Shown here: piece after piece, positions 1-8,820 of the stretch
How the letters are laid out: each line of letters starts with the position of its first letter
Position numbering within the stretch: position 1 is the stretch's first letter
Assembly: GCA_022072405.1 (NCBI GenBank)
Contig: JAJVHX010000001.1
Span: 124,001-188,000 of the forward strand
Length of the DNA stretch: 64,000 nucleotides
Direction of reading: 5' to 3'
Source of the DNA: Phycisphaerae bacterium
GTDB lineage: Bacteria > Planctomycetota > Phycisphaerae > UBA1845 > CAIVHJ01
The notes under the pieces: model-generated
Told to the model about the DNA's origin: nothing
Databases searched by the model: none
Seen by the model: the letters and a program-made list of their open reading frames with translations, nothing else
Made by a program: the position numbers and the translations under genes

Positions 1-1197
1 GCGCGCGATGCGCCGTCGGCGGGAGCTGTCAATCAGGTCCGGGTCGTGACGTTCCTTGCGGGTCATGGAGAGAATGATCGCTTCCATGCGTTTGATTTCG
101 TTCTCGTCGATCTCCATGTCAGCCAGTCCGCCCATGCCGGGGATCATTTTCATCAGGCTCTTGATCGAGCCCATTTTCTGCACTTTGCGGAACTGGTCGA
201 GAAAATCCTCCATGGTGAGGGCGCCCTTGGCCATCTTCTTCTGCAGTTTGGCGGCTTCATCCTGATCAAACTGCTGCTGGGCCTGTTCGACGAGGGTCAG
301 CACGTCACCCATGCCGAGAATCCGGCTGGCGATGCGGTCAGGATGGAAGGGTTCGAGGTTGTCGATTTTTTCGCCGATACCGATGAACTTGATCGGCTTG
401 CCGGTGATGGTTTTGACGGTCAGCGCCGCACCGCCGCGTGTGTCGGAATCAAATTTCGTCAGGATCACGCCATCGAGTTCCAGTCGCGTGTTGAAGGATT
501 TGGCCGTGTTGACGGCATCCTGGCCGGTCATGGCATCGATCACCAGATAGATCTGGTGCGGCTGGGTGACGTCGGCGACCTTGGCGACCTCCGCCATCAT
601 TTCTTCATCGATGGCGAGTCGGCCGGCAGTGTCGAGGATGACCACGTCGCGATCCATGCGCCGGGCCTGCGAGATGCTGTTGCGGCAGACTTTGACAGCA
701 TCCTGATGGCCTCGCTCGGTATAAACCGGGATGCTGAGCTGTTTACCGAGCACTTCCAACTGATCGATAGCTGCGGGGCGTTTGAGGTCGGCAGCGACCA
801 GCATGGGTCGTTTGCCTTTGGAGATAATATGTTTGGCCAGTTTGGCACAGGTGGTGGTTTTACCTGATCCCTGTAACCCGGCGAGCATGAGGATGGTCGG
901 ACCGGGTGAGACAAAGGGAATGCGCGGATCGACCGGACCCATCAGGGCCACCAGTTCGTCGTGCACCACTTTGACCATCACTTGTTCGGGTTTGAGAGTA
1001 TTGAGGATTTCCTGGCCGATGGCCTTGGTGCCGACCTGGTCGCAGAAATTCCTGGCGACTTCGACGCTGACATCCGCTTCCAGCAGGGCGGTGCGGATAT
1101 CGCGCAGGGCTTCGGTCACGTGCTCTTCAGTCAACCGTCCGCGACCCCGCAGGTTGCGAAAGACATTACCCAGCTTGTCGGCCAGTTGATCAAACAT
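1..1197 (-). CDS. ffh: Signal recognition particle protein Ffh (3' end outside window)
   Basis: GTPase subunit of the signal recognition particle; it binds SRP RNA and signal sequences of nascent membrane proteins and docks with FtsY. The visible 399 codons start at MFDQLADKLG with the N-domain helices. The G domain follows with the P-loop GLQGSGKTTT near residue 105, DTAGR near 190 and TKFD near 245. The methionine-rich M domain comes last, and its SRRRRIA stretch runs into the window edge. Only the last part of the M domain is missing. The gene is divergent from the membrane protein gene at 1373, and a MITE sits between them. The identification rests on the full motif series and is secure. 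Confidence 0.97.
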   Translation of the reverse strand, partial: MFDQLADKLGNVFRNLRGRGRLTEEHVTEALRDIRTALLEADVSVEVARNFCDQVGTKAIGQEILNTLKPEQVMVKVVHDELVALMGPVDPRIPFVSPGPTILMLAGLQGSGKTTTCAKLAKHIISKGKRPMLVAADLKRPAAIDQLEVLGKQLSIPVYTERGHQDAVKVCRNSISQARRMDRDVVILDTAGRLAIDEEMMAEVAKVADVTQPHQIYLVIDAMTGQDAVNTAKSFNTRLELDGVILTKFDSDTRGGAALTVKTITGKPIKFIGIGEKIDNLEPFHPDRIASRILGMGDVLTLVEQAQQQFDQDEAAKLQKKMAKGALTMEDFLDQFRKVQKMGSIKSLMKMIPGMGGLADMEIDENEIKRMEAIILSMTRKERHDPDLIDSSRRRRIAR

Positions 1198-1241
1198 TCC
1201 GTCATTATATCCAGGAACAGGGAGAGTTGTTAATATCCCTC

Positions 1242-1346
1242 CACGGAAAGGTACTGGTAAAGTTTGAATCTTATTCAATCACCAAACCATGAAGACCGCT
1301 CCCTGACGGTCGCGGCTCGGTGAAACTTTACCAATACCCACGGAAA
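1242..1346 (+). repeat. MITE-like 89-bp element, copy A, with 8-bp target duplication
   Basis: The element occupies 1250-1338. Its ends are inverted: GGTACTGGTAAAGTTT on the left, and the complement of the right end reads GGTATTGGTAAAGTTT (15 of 16 identical). CACGGAAA directly flanks it at 1242-1249 and 1339-1346, as expected for a target-site duplication. The interior carries a GGTCGCGGCTCGG segment shared with the copies at 21425 and 39193. It encodes nothing and must have been moved by a transposase in trans. Confidence 0.85.
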
Positions 1347-1372
1347 GAGACTTCTTCCAGCCAGGTCGAACC

Positions 1373-2827
1373 ATGAGCCGACGTCTCCTTTTTTTATATC
1401 TGCTGCTGCTGATGATGGTCCTGATTCTGGTCGGGCGGGGTGTCGAGGACAGCGACGTTCACTGGCAGATTCGTACCGGACAGCTGATGTTGCAGGAAGG
1501 GCGGCTCGTCGAGACGGAGCGTTTTACCTTTACTCATTCCGGGCAGGAGGTGCCGACGTTCGGCTGGCTGCTGCAACTTGTTTATGCCGTGCTGTATCAA
1601 TGGGGCGGCTGGTGGTTGCTGCATAGTGCGGGGGCGCTGCTGTTCGCCGGGGCGCTGGTTCTGGTGGCGTGGACCGCGATGCGGCGAGGCGATCAGGAAG
1701 GTCAGACGCCCAGTCTATTAAGCGTGGGGATCGCTTTGCAACTCTGTTTTTTTGCCGCGATGTCCACCGACAGTCTTCGGCCTCAAAGCGTCGCCCTGGC
1801 CTGCTGGGCAGTGAGCAATTATTTAATACAGCAAAGTCGTTCCTGGTGGCGGACGGCGGTACTGCTGATACCTTGCGGACTGGTGTGGCAGAATAGTCAT
1901 CCATCAATTGTTCTGGGAGTGGCGTGGGTCGGGCTGTTGGCGGTGGGGCAATGGGTGGATCGGCGCGACCATCGATGGTTATTTCGACAATTGGGCTGGG
2001 CAGCGGTGCTGGCTGTCCTGCAATTCGCCACACCGATGGGATTTTCCATCTGGGAAGCAGCGGCGACCAATGTCACCATTTCGCGTGAGGTTCTGGGACA
2101 ACCGGAGTGGTTACCGGCCTGGGATGAACTGGTCCGCTGGCGGATACCGGGTTTCTGGCTGGCACTGATGGTGACGATATGGTTATTGGTTCGCGTCGGA
2201 CGGAGGGTTTCACGGGGTGAATGGCTGGTCTTTGTGCTAATGACGCTGCTGCCGCTCTATTCGGCTCGACTGGTGTTGTTCTGGGCGGTGATCATGCTGC
2301 CCTGCTGGATTCGCTGGTTTGAACGGGAACGGCCGCCGTTGAAGTATTATTGGCCTGGGATACAGCGGTTAAAAAGTCCGTTGCTGGTCCAGATCAGCGG
2401 TGTAGCGGTTGGTTTAGCTGCAGCACTGCTGGTAAGCTGGGAGGTGCGCAGCAGGTGGAGCGCGCCGACGCCGCTACTGCAGGAGGCCCTCCGCCGTTTG
2501 GCTGCGGAGCTGCCGGCGGGAAGGATTTATAATTTTCATGCCTGGGGTGGGCCGCTGATTCTGGCGGGTTCGCCTCAGTGGCAGGTTTATATCGATGGGC
2601 GGTTATATCTTTATCAAGAAGCAGAATGGCGACACTATCGCCGGATCAATCAAGGACGCGTCGTCCTCGCCGAAGTGGTCGAGGAGTTACAGCCCGATGC
2701 TTTCGTGCTCCATCCACGATTACAGAGGGGTTTGGTCGCACAGCTTCAAGAAGCAGCTGATTGGCAGTTAATTTATCAGGACGCCGAGGTGGTGATTTAT
2801 ATACGACGCACATCAATAACCCCGTGA
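1373..2827 (+). CDS. Polytopic membrane protein, GT-C glycosyltransferase-like
   Basis: A 484-residue integral membrane protein with about ten hydrophobic segments. An early acidic D-S-D-V-H-W-Q-I motif follows TM1, and a C-terminal soluble part has RIYNFHAWGGPLILAG and WQVYIDGRLYLY. The layout (acidic residues in the first extracytoplasmic loop, many TMs, a small C-terminal domain) resembles GT-C enzymes using lipid-linked sugars, but the family is uncharacterised and the substrate unknown. It is clearly paralogous to the gene at 7222, sharing the W-Q-I-x-x-G-Q-L-M motif, QFATP and the C-terminal IDGRLY motif. Its start lies 35 bases after MITE copy A. The catalytic role is inference. Confidence 0.7.
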   Translation: MSRRLLFLYLLLLMMVLILVGRGVEDSDVHWQIRTGQLMLQEGRLVETERFTFTHSGQEVPTFGWLLQLVYAVLYQWGGWWLLHSAGALLFAGALVLVAWTAMRRGDQEGQTPSLLSVGIALQLCFFAAMSTDSLRPQSVALACWAVSNYLIQQSRSWWRTAVLLIPCGLVWQNSHPSIVLGVAWVGLLAVGQWVDRRDHRWLFRQLGWAAVLAVLQFATPMGFSIWEAAATNVTISREVLGQPEWLPAWDELVRWRIPGFWLALMVTIWLLVRVGRRVSRGEWLVFVLMTLLPLYSARLVLFWAVIMLPCWIRWFERERPPLKYYWPGIQRLKSPLLVQISGVAVGLAAALLVSWEVRSRWSAPTPLLQEALRRLAAELPAGRIYNFHAWGGPLILAGSPQWQVYIDGRLYLYQEAEWRHYRRINQGRVVLAEVVEELQPDAFVLHPRLQRGLVAQLQEAADWQLIYQDAEVVIYIRRTSITP

Positions 2828-2970
2828 TGTATTGATATAAATCAGCAGTACATGGTCCTGTAAAAATCGTAATTAATGCAATCCCGCCCTTGGAGTTGAA
2901 ATTGCAGTGGTTTTGCAGGTCTGATATTAGGGAAACACTAATCTTTGACGATTTTTTTGTATGTACACCT

Positions 2971-2998
2971 TTGACATTGGCGGGGTCCGGCATAGACT
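2971..2998 (+). promoter_or_regulatory. Candidate sigma-70-type promoter upstream of the Flp pilin gene
   Basis: TTGACA at 2971-2976 and TAGACT at 2993-2998 are separated by 16 bases in the 459-base gap between the membrane protein gene and the first pilin. It would give a leader of roughly 280 bases containing the hairpin at 3168-3210. It is a consensus match only. Confidence 0.35.
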
Positions 2999-3167
2999 CT
3001 TACAGAGACACAAATCACGGCCTGAAACTGATGGAACAGAGGGGAGAGAAGCAAGTACTATTGGGGTGGACTGTATACCCCCGCACTCCTCACCTATCGG
3101 CCGGATTCACTCACTCATAGATGGTCATCAGGCGGCTGCCACGGACAGGGCAGTCTGATATTGATGA

Positions 3168-3210
3168 AACCGCTTCGGATCATCCGGTGATGATGCGAAG
3201 CTTTTCGGTT
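3168..3210 (+). promoter_or_regulatory. Long imperfect hairpin in the pilin leader
   Basis: Nested inverted repeats AACCG/CGGTT, CTTCG/CGAAG and ATCATC/GATGAT close around a CGGT loop, making one extended stem about 75 bases before the pilin start codon. No U-run follows, so it is not a standard terminator. It may stabilise or regulate the pilin mRNA. The rest of the 2828-3286 gap shows no gene. Confidence 0.45.
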
Positions 3211-3286
3211 ATGTGTATCCTCGATCAAAGAGGTCGAGAGAGAGTATAAGGGTTAACCCAGGACTATACCAAGAAGGAGAAAGACG

Positions 3287-3454
3287 ATGTTGAACGTGCT
3301 GAAGAACATTTGGAAGGACGAGGATGGCGCCAGTGCGGTTGAGTATGCTCTGCTGGTGTCGCTGATCGCGGTGTTCATTATTCTGGCTGTGCGTGCTCTG
3401 GGCACTGCCGTGAGCGATAAGCTCGACGAAGCCGCGACGGAAATCACCTCCTGA
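3287..3454 (+). CDS. Flp/Fap-type (class IVb) pilin 1
   Basis: A 55-residue pilin: a short basic/acidic leader (MLNVLKNIWKDEDGAS), the Glu5-like motif A-V-E-Y-A-L-L, then a hydrophobic helix (LLVSLIAVFIILAVRALG) and a small polar tail. This is the Flp pilin plan, in which prepilin peptidase cuts at the Gly-Ala before the hydrophobic helix and the protein assembles into tight-adherence pili. AAGGAG lies seven bases ahead of the ATG. A strong terminator follows directly, and a second pilin lies 91 bases on. No tad assembly genes are in the window, so the assembly machinery must be elsewhere. Confidence 0.9.
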   Translation: MLNVLKNIWKDEDGASAVEYALLVSLIAVFIILAVRALGTAVSDKLDEAATEITS

Positions 3455-3476
3455 TCGTGATTCCATCGAAGAAAAA

Positions 3477-3506
3477 ACGGGACGGCGCCCAGCGCTGTCC
3501 CGTTTT
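3477..3506 (+). terminator. Rho-independent terminator after pilin 1
   Basis: ACGGGACGGCGC pairs with GCGCTGTCCCGT (12-bp stem with one G-U, three-base loop), followed by TTTT. It separates the two pilin genes and fits a highly expressed monocistronic pilin mRNA. Confidence 0.85.
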
Positions 3507-3545
3507 CTTATCTACAGCAAAAACTCCATGAACGGGTGGCACAGC

Positions 3546-3716
3546 ATGCTCAGCAACTGGCTAGTGAGGTTATGGCGTGATGATCGCGGTGCCAGCTCGG
3601 TGGAGTATACGCTACTGGTCATGCTCATTGCGGTGTTCATTATCCTGGCCATGAAGACCTTCGGTACCGCCGTCAGCTCCCGCTACGATGAAGCAGCCTC
3701 GGCCTTTACCAATTGA
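3546..3716 (+). CDS. Flp/Fap-type (class IVb) pilin 2
   Basis: A 56-residue homologue of the pilin just upstream: MLSNWLVRLWRDDRGASSVEYTLLVMLIAVFIILAMKTFGTAV. The GAS-x-VEY motif, hydrophobic helix and polar tail line up residue for residue. I prefer this ATG over the one 18 bases upstream because it aligns exactly with the start of pilin 1. GGGTGG is a modest ribosome site. It sits directly after the terminator of pilin 1, so it is probably expressed at a lower level by readthrough or from its own promoter. It may be a minor pilin or a variant major pilin. Confidence 0.85.
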   Translation: MLSNWLVRLWRDDRGASSVEYTLLVMLIAVFIILAMKTFGTAVSSRYDEAASAFTN

Positions 3717-3774
3717 TCCTCTCAACCAGAACATACTTCAGTATTATTGATTAGTTAGTGGTTCTTGAATTGGA

Positions 3775-3849
3775 AAAGTAAGAACTACTTTCGAATTCCG
3801 TCCACGCGCGGGCTAAAGCCACGCGGCTCCTTGATTTCGATCTTACTTT
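3775..3849 (+). repeat. Palindromic repeat of the GCGGGCTAAAGCC family in the 3717-4117 gap
   Basis: The core CGCGCGGGCTAAAGCC-ACGCGGCTC lies at about 3805-3829. It is enclosed by perfect 9-bp inverted arms, AAAGTAAGA (3775-3783) and TCTTACTTT (3841-3849). The core matches copies at 7855, 8868, 21308, 32609 and 36873. The rest of this 401-base gap shows no gene. Confidence 0.7.
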
Positions 3850-4117
3850 GACCACACAAGCATCAATAGGAAGTCGTGCTGTGTGTGCCACGGCTTTGAG
3901 AGGCGTGCGTCATAGCGATGATCCACCAGGGTGGGGTACCGCCGCGCAGTACACCCAGCATACACAGCACCGATTAATGAAAATAAATTTGCTCTATATC
4001 AGATTAAACATTTTTACATCGGGTCGTCGTGCGTTTCTGCAGTTTCAGCAAAAACGAAACTCTGCACGGCTCACAGAGCGTGGCACACTCGGACGAGACC
4101 GTTAAAATGAAACCGCG

Positions 4118-5770
4118 CTAGTTCGGCGCTGCGTTGTCCACATCTGTGGGCCATCCATGTTGCATCAGTAATTCGATATGGGGCGTGGCGGAGTCCGGCT
4201 GTTGGGTGGCCATATATAGACGGACCAGTGATCGATGGGCGGACAGGTAATAGGGTTTGAGCTTGAGCGTTTGCTGACACGCGTCAATCGCTTCCTCCAG
4301 TCGGTTCAGTTTTTCCAGAGTCAAACCGCGAATGTACCAGTAATCGGCCGGCAGGGGAGTCATAGAGGCCGCCTGATCGAGCCACTGTATTGCTGCTTCA
4401 GGCTGTTCCTGCCGCAGGGCGCACCAAGCCAGTCCGATCAGCGGTTTGGCTGATTGGGGATTCAATTGCCGAGCTTGTTCAAACGCCGCCACGGCAGCGG
4501 CATAATTTTCGCGTAACAGTTGAGCATTTCCTAGCCCGTTCTGGACGGCCCACGAATCGGGATTGTAACGGGCGGTGTGGCTCCATAAGGTAATGGGATC
4601 ATGCCACACGGTCACCTGCCTGCTGGAGAACCAGCCGAGGGGCAGCAACATCAATAGCGCCAGCCACTGCAAAATCGGGCGACGTCTGCCCCACTGTTCC
4701 CACATCAGCCATCCAGCCAGCAGGACTCCGCCGATCATTGGCGTGTATTGATAACGGTCGGCGACAAATGAACGATCCATATAGGCGGTATCAATCAAGC
4801 CGATCACCGGCCCGACTGTGATAAAGTAATACGCCAGTGCCCAACCCCAGACCCGTGAAATGCGCTGACGCCAGGTGAGCCATCCGATGACCATCCCTAC
4901 GATCAACCATCCCAGCGCCGGATAATAGGCTGTCCACTGATCGGGAGCGAGCGGCCAAAGCGGATAGATGCAGAACAGCTCCGCTGGCCAGAGCAGCTTG
5001 GCGGGGTAAAACCAGAGAGCCAGGCTAACCAGCTGCAACCGCTCATCCGGCGAGTGCTGTACAACCTTACCTAATTCGCTCATGTGGTGATATTGCTGCT
5101 GCACCAGATTCCAGGCCAGCAGTCCACCGGCCGCCATAAATAGCAGCAATGGCCAGAAGCGTTTCCGAGGCCAGCGCTGCCACCAGCCGCACAACAGTAA
5201 GACCAGCGGCAGTGAGAGCAGCATGGCTTTGGAGAGCATACCGGCGATGAATAACATCAGGCTGATCATCCACCAGCGCTGCTGAGCGCTGTTGACAAAA
5301 CGGAGATAAGCAAGCCAGGAGGAGAAACCGAAAGCGGCGTAGAGTAGGTTTTTCTGTTCCGTGACCCAGGCGACTGATTCGACCTGTACCGGATGGATGG
5401 CAAACACCGCCGCCACCCACCAGGCGGTCTGCGGAGATAAGCCCAGGCGAATGATCAGTCGGCGGAGCAGCCGGGCATTAATCAGGTGCAGCAGCAGACT
5501 GACCAGATGATAACCACCCGCCCACAATCCCCAGCAGGCGTGTTGCAGCCAGAGTAGTGTAAAAGTGATCGGGTAATAATCCTGCGTTTCCCAGGTAAAC
5601 CAGATCCGCCACAAACCGTCCGGCGCGGTCATCGCGTGATTATGGTAGACGTAGGTGCCGTCATCCCAGTTGACCCAGCCATTTCCGGCCACCGGAAGAA
5701 ATACGAGAGAGATAAGCAGCGCCAGTAAAATAGTGCCAAAGTGCGGGCGTTGCTCGAGAAGGGATAACAT
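4118..5770 (-). CDS. TMTC-like membrane protein with C-terminal TPRs (putative glycosyltransferase)
   Basis: A 550-residue protein. An N-terminal TM is followed by the acidic motif N-W-D-D-G-T-Y in the first loop, then W-x-P-L/I-T-type sequence (YYPITFTLLW), HPVQVESVAWVTEQKN, about ten TMs and three to four TPRs from residue about 400 to 540. This is the plan of the TMTC/DUF1736 family, whose animal members O-mannosylate proteins with a lipid-phosphate sugar donor. The bacterial members are mostly uncharacterised. The WDD aspartates are the expected donor/metal ligands. It is transcribed opposite to the neighbouring glycosyltransferase-like genes. The activity is inferred from architecture. 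Confidence 0.8.
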   Translation of the reverse strand: MLSLLEQRPHFGTILLALLISLVFLPVAGNGWVNWDDGTYVYHNHAMTAPDGLWRIWFTWETQDYYPITFTLLWLQHACWGLWAGGYHLVSLLLHLINARLLRRLIIRLGLSPQTAWWVAAVFAIHPVQVESVAWVTEQKNLLYAAFGFSSWLAYLRFVNSAQQRWWMISLMLFIAGMLSKAMLLSLPLVLLLCGWWQRWPRKRFWPLLLFMAAGGLLAWNLVQQQYHHMSELGKVVQHSPDERLQLVSLALWFYPAKLLWPAELFCIYPLWPLAPDQWTAYYPALGWLIVGMVIGWLTWRQRISRVWGWALAYYFITVGPVIGLIDTAYMDRSFVADRYQYTPMIGGVLLAGWLMWEQWGRRRPILQWLALLMLLPLGWFSSRQVTVWHDPITLWSHTARYNPDSWAVQNGLGNAQLLRENYAAAVAAFEQARQLNPQSAKPLIGLAWCALRQEQPEAAIQWLDQAASMTPLPADYWYIRGLTLEKLNRLEEAIDACQQTLKLKPYYLSAHRSLVRLYMATQQPDSATPHIELLMQHGWPTDVDNAAPN

Positions 5771-5894
5771 GGCTGGTCATTGTGGGTGCGACCGGCGTCA
5801 CCGTCAAGTTTGCTTTCATTTCAGGCTGACTTTCCAATCACCCGATCAATCAATAGCGGTCCGGTAATGATCCGATCACCTGCGATCCCTGAAC

Positions 5895-7232
5895 ATGAAC
5901 CACACTCTGATTCAATCCCTTACGTCGCCAACGCGTCTGGCAGCCATCGCGCTACTGTTTACCGGCGTGTGGGGGGTGGCGTTTGTGGCCAAGCATGCTT
6001 TGGCACCCGACGTGGTGAATCAATCCGGAGAGGCGCTGGGGCGGGATTTTCTGGCGTTCTACGTAGCGGGCAGAATTGTACAACAGGGCGATGGGGCGCA
6101 GATTTACGATCCGGTGCTTCAAACCCGCATCACCAAAGAAATCACGCCGGGAATACGCGGTTATCAGTATTTCATCAATCCGGCGAGTGTGGCGGCGGTT
6201 TATACGCTGGTGGCGGCGCTCCCCTATATGCCGGCGTTTTACCTGCACGTCGTCATCATGGCAACGTGCTATCTGCTGGGAATGTGGTTATTGAGGAAAG
6301 AGTTGACGGGACTCAAGATTCGTTCCGCCGAATTGGCAAGACACACTGGTATGGGTCTGGATACGATGACTGGTCTTTCAGGATTCTGGATCGCCGCACT
6401 GCTGGGGATCAGTTGGATGCCGATGATGCACACCATCACCGGCGGTCAGAATGCCGGGCTAGTGTTTCTGCTGCTCTGCTGGGCTTATGTCGCCACGCGA
6501 CGGAATCAGCCGATCCGTGCCGGACTGGCGCTCGGGTTGTTGTTATTCAAACCCCAGTATGCGTTGCCCTTTATTGGATTGCTGCTGCTCAAGCGAAGGT
6601 GGCGGACGGTGGGGCTAGCGTTGCTGCTGGGTGTCGGCCATTATGCCCTGGGGGCTGCCGTCTGTGGGACCGACTGGCCGGTGAAGATGCAGCAGGCGCT
6701 CAATGGATATTACCGTGCGGAAGAGCGGAAAGTCAGCGGCCATTCCCATATCGCCATCACCGAGGCGATTGATTATTCGATCATTCAGCCGCTGGAGCGA
6801 CGGGGCGTGAGTGAGCAGACCATCCGCCAGGTGCGCTGGAGTGGTTACGCGCTGGTCGGGCTGGTGATTGCGGCGCTGATCTGGTGGTGGCGGGATGCCG
6901 ATCCGTCGCGACCGGATTTTGGTTTATACTGGGGAACCGTGACGGCGTTGTTGCCCTCGATCAGCCTGCATGCTCAATATTATGATGGTGCGTTGCTGGT
7001 CCTGCCGCTGGTGCTGACGGTGGATGGGCTGCTGATGCGACAGATTCCCATACGCCCTGCACTACGCTGGGCACTGGTGCTGCTCTATTTTCTTTATCCA
7101 CTGATATTTCTGCTGCAATTTTCCAAAATAATCGGATTCCAGTTGTTGTCGCTGGTGCCGCCGGCAGTGGCGCTATGGTGCGGGCGATGGACTCTACACG
7201 CCGGGAGCAAGCGATTGGCAGATGAACAATAA
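5895..7232 (+). CDS. GT87 (DUF2029) family membrane glycosyltransferase
   Basis: A 445-residue polytopic protein with the DUF2029 signature. The first loop contains G-R-D-F-L-A-F-Y-V-A-G and G-x-x-I-Y-D-P. A G-G-Q-N-A-G-L motif near residue 190 and L-F-K-P-Q-Y-A near 220 are followed by further TMs. Family members transfer mannose or arabinose from polyprenyl-phosphate donors to envelope glycans. The stop overlaps the start of the next gene by 11 bases, so the two are translationally coupled. The sugar and acceptor are unknown. Confidence 0.85.
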   Translation: MNHTLIQSLTSPTRLAAIALLFTGVWGVAFVAKHALAPDVVNQSGEALGRDFLAFYVAGRIVQQGDGAQIYDPVLQTRITKEITPGIRGYQYFINPASVAAVYTLVAALPYMPAFYLHVVIMATCYLLGMWLLRKELTGLKIRSAELARHTGMGLDTMTGLSGFWIAALLGISWMPMMHTITGGQNAGLVFLLLCWAYVATRRNQPIRAGLALGLLLFKPQYALPFIGLLLLKRRWRTVGLALLLGVGHYALGAAVCGTDWPVKMQQALNGYYRAEERKVSGHSHIAITEAIDYSIIQPLERRGVSEQTIRQVRWSGYALVGLVIAALIWWWRDADPSRPDFGLYWGTVTALLPSISLHAQYYDGALLVLPLVLTVDGLLMRQIPIRPALRWALVLLYFLYPLIFLLQFSKIIGFQLLSLVPPAVALWCGRWTLHAGSKRLADEQ

Positions 7233-8802
7233 TCCAGCCACATCCCGATATTCATTGCTGCTGGTCTGCCTGGGGATCGCGCTGATCGCCCAATTTCGAC
7301 CGATCGACGATAACGATATCTCCTGGCAGATCAAACTGGGCCAACTGATGTGGGAACGCGGTGATCTGATCCGCCACGATCCTTTCACTTATACTCATGC
7401 AGGTGATGCGGTGCCCACCGTGGGCTGGTTGGCTCAATATCTATTTTACCTTTGTTATTCGTCGGGTGGTTGGTATTTAGCACACTTACTCGCCATCGTA
7501 TTATTGGTTACCGGATTTATTACCGCGGGTGTGTTGGGATGTGATCGCCAGGATGATACCCCTCCGCGTTCTGTGGTTGTGGGTATGACTGTCGCACTGG
7601 GTTATCTAGCTGCAGCGACCAATCTGGGGATGAGACCGCAATTAATCGCCCTGTGTTGTTTTGCCTTGTTGTTATGGATCGGTTGGCGGCGTTCAATCAC
7701 TACCTGGAAACTGTTCGGGTACGCGCTGCCGTTGCTGTTATTCTGGCAGAATTGTCATCCGTCGATCATTACGGGGGCGGTGGCGCTGGGACCGATCATG
7801 GTGTGGCGCTGGTTTGATTTCATGGTTTTACGCAAGAAGGGTAATGATCAATCCGCGTGGGCTGAAGCCCACGGCTCGGAGAAAAGCGATATCAGAACTG
7901 GAACGATAGCCGATCGTCCCAAAGCGCCGTGGATTCTGACAATCCTGTTGCTGCTGATCGGACTTGTGCAATTCGCCACCCCGGAAGGAGGGCAGATTTT
8001 CGCCGTCAGCAAGATCAATCTGATCGTGTCACGGGATTGGCTGCGGGCAGAGGAATGGCTGCCGGCGTTCGATCCCGCCGTGGCGGGGCGGGTGCCCTTT
8101 TTCTGGGTCGGGCTGGCGGTCAGTCTCGCTTTGATCGCCCGTCTGCGCCGAGGGATTACCATCGAAGAATATCTGCTGTTCGGCGTGATGAGCGCGCTGG
8201 GGTTATATGCTGCTCGATTCGTAGTGTTCTGGGCGGTGGCGATGATCCCGCTATGGATGCGCTGGCTGGAATTGGCCATACCGACGCATTGGTTCCGTGA
8301 GATCGGTCCATCATGGCCTGCCGCTCGCTGGCGATGGGTACTGAGCGGAGCCACGATATTGACATTGATCATACCGCCGTTGACGCGCGCCGCGACAGTA
8401 ATGAGTCTGTTTCATCGAGATCTACCGCTGGCGGGGATCGCTTTTCTGAAAGAGCACGTACCTGCGGGACGGATTTATAATTACCGCGAGTATGGCGGGC
8501 CATTGATTCTGGAGGGTTATCCACAGTGGCAGGTGGCGATCGATGGCCGGCTGTACATATTCACGCGCGAGGATTGGCGTGAATATAACCGGGCAGCTCG
8601 CGGTGAAATACCCATCGCGATGCTGATCGAGAAACATCAACCGGCGGCGTTCTTCCTTCGGTCAACATTTGATCGCCAACTCATCGTACTGTTGAAAAAT
8701 GAACCGGACTGGTATGAAGCTTATCGTGATGAAGCGACTGTTATATTCCTTCCGAAGACCAATCGGGTTTTACCATCGAGTACGCAGAATTCGCCGAGAT
8801 GA
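7222..8802 (+). CDS. Polytopic GT-C-like membrane protein, paralog of the gene at 1373, with repeat-derived insertion
   Basis: 526 residues and many TMs. The N-terminal D-D-N-D-I-S-W-Q-I-K-L-G-Q motif, the central QFATP and the C-terminal RIYNYREYGGPLIL / WQVAIDGRLYIF parallel the 1373 product. Aligned by eye, the segment from the W-F-D motif to QFATP is 30 residues longer here (about 59 versus 29). The excess includes residues 211-222, which are encoded by a copy of the genome's palindromic repeat (7855-7881). The insertion lies in a polar loop between TMs and keeps the frame. The gene is coupled to the upstream GT87 gene. The function is probably envelope glycosylation, by inference. Confidence 0.72.
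   Translation: MNNNPATSRYSLLLVCLGIALIAQFRPIDDNDISWQIKLGQLMWERGDLIRHDPFTYTHAGDAVPTVGWLAQYLFYLCYSSGGWYLAHLLAIVLLVTGFITAGVLGCDRQDDTPPRSVVVGMTVALGYLAAATNLGMRPQLIALCCFALLLWIGWRRSITTWKLFGYALPLLLFWQNCHPSIITGAVALGPIMVWRWFDFMVLRKKGNDQSAWAEAHGSEKSDIRTGTIADRPKAPWILTILLLLIGLVQFATPEGGQIFAVSKINLIVSRDWLRAEEWLPAFDPAVAGRVPFFWVGLAVSLALIARLRRGITIEEYLLFGVMSALGLYAARFVVFWAVAMIPLWMRWLELAIPTHWFREIGPSWPAARWRWVLSGATILTLIIPPLTRAATVMSLFHRDLPLAGIAFLKEHVPAGRIYNYREYGGPLILEGYPQWQVAIDGRLYIFTREDWREYNRAARGEIPIAMLIEKHQPAAFFLRSTFDRQLIVLLKNEPDWYEAYRDEATVIFLPKTNRVLPSSTQNSPR
7855..7881 (+). repeat. Palindromic repeat core inside a coding sequence
   Basis: GCGTGGGCTGAAGCCCACGGCTCGGAG is the same core as the intergenic repeats (GCGGGCTAAAGCCCGCGGCTC type). 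The G-T-G-G-G-C-T / A-G-C-C-C-A-C arms keep their pairing despite differing from the other copies. It is read in frame as A-W-A-E-A-H-G-S-E. Confidence 0.75.
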
Positions 8803-8820
8803 ATTCCAGAATTCATCTGA

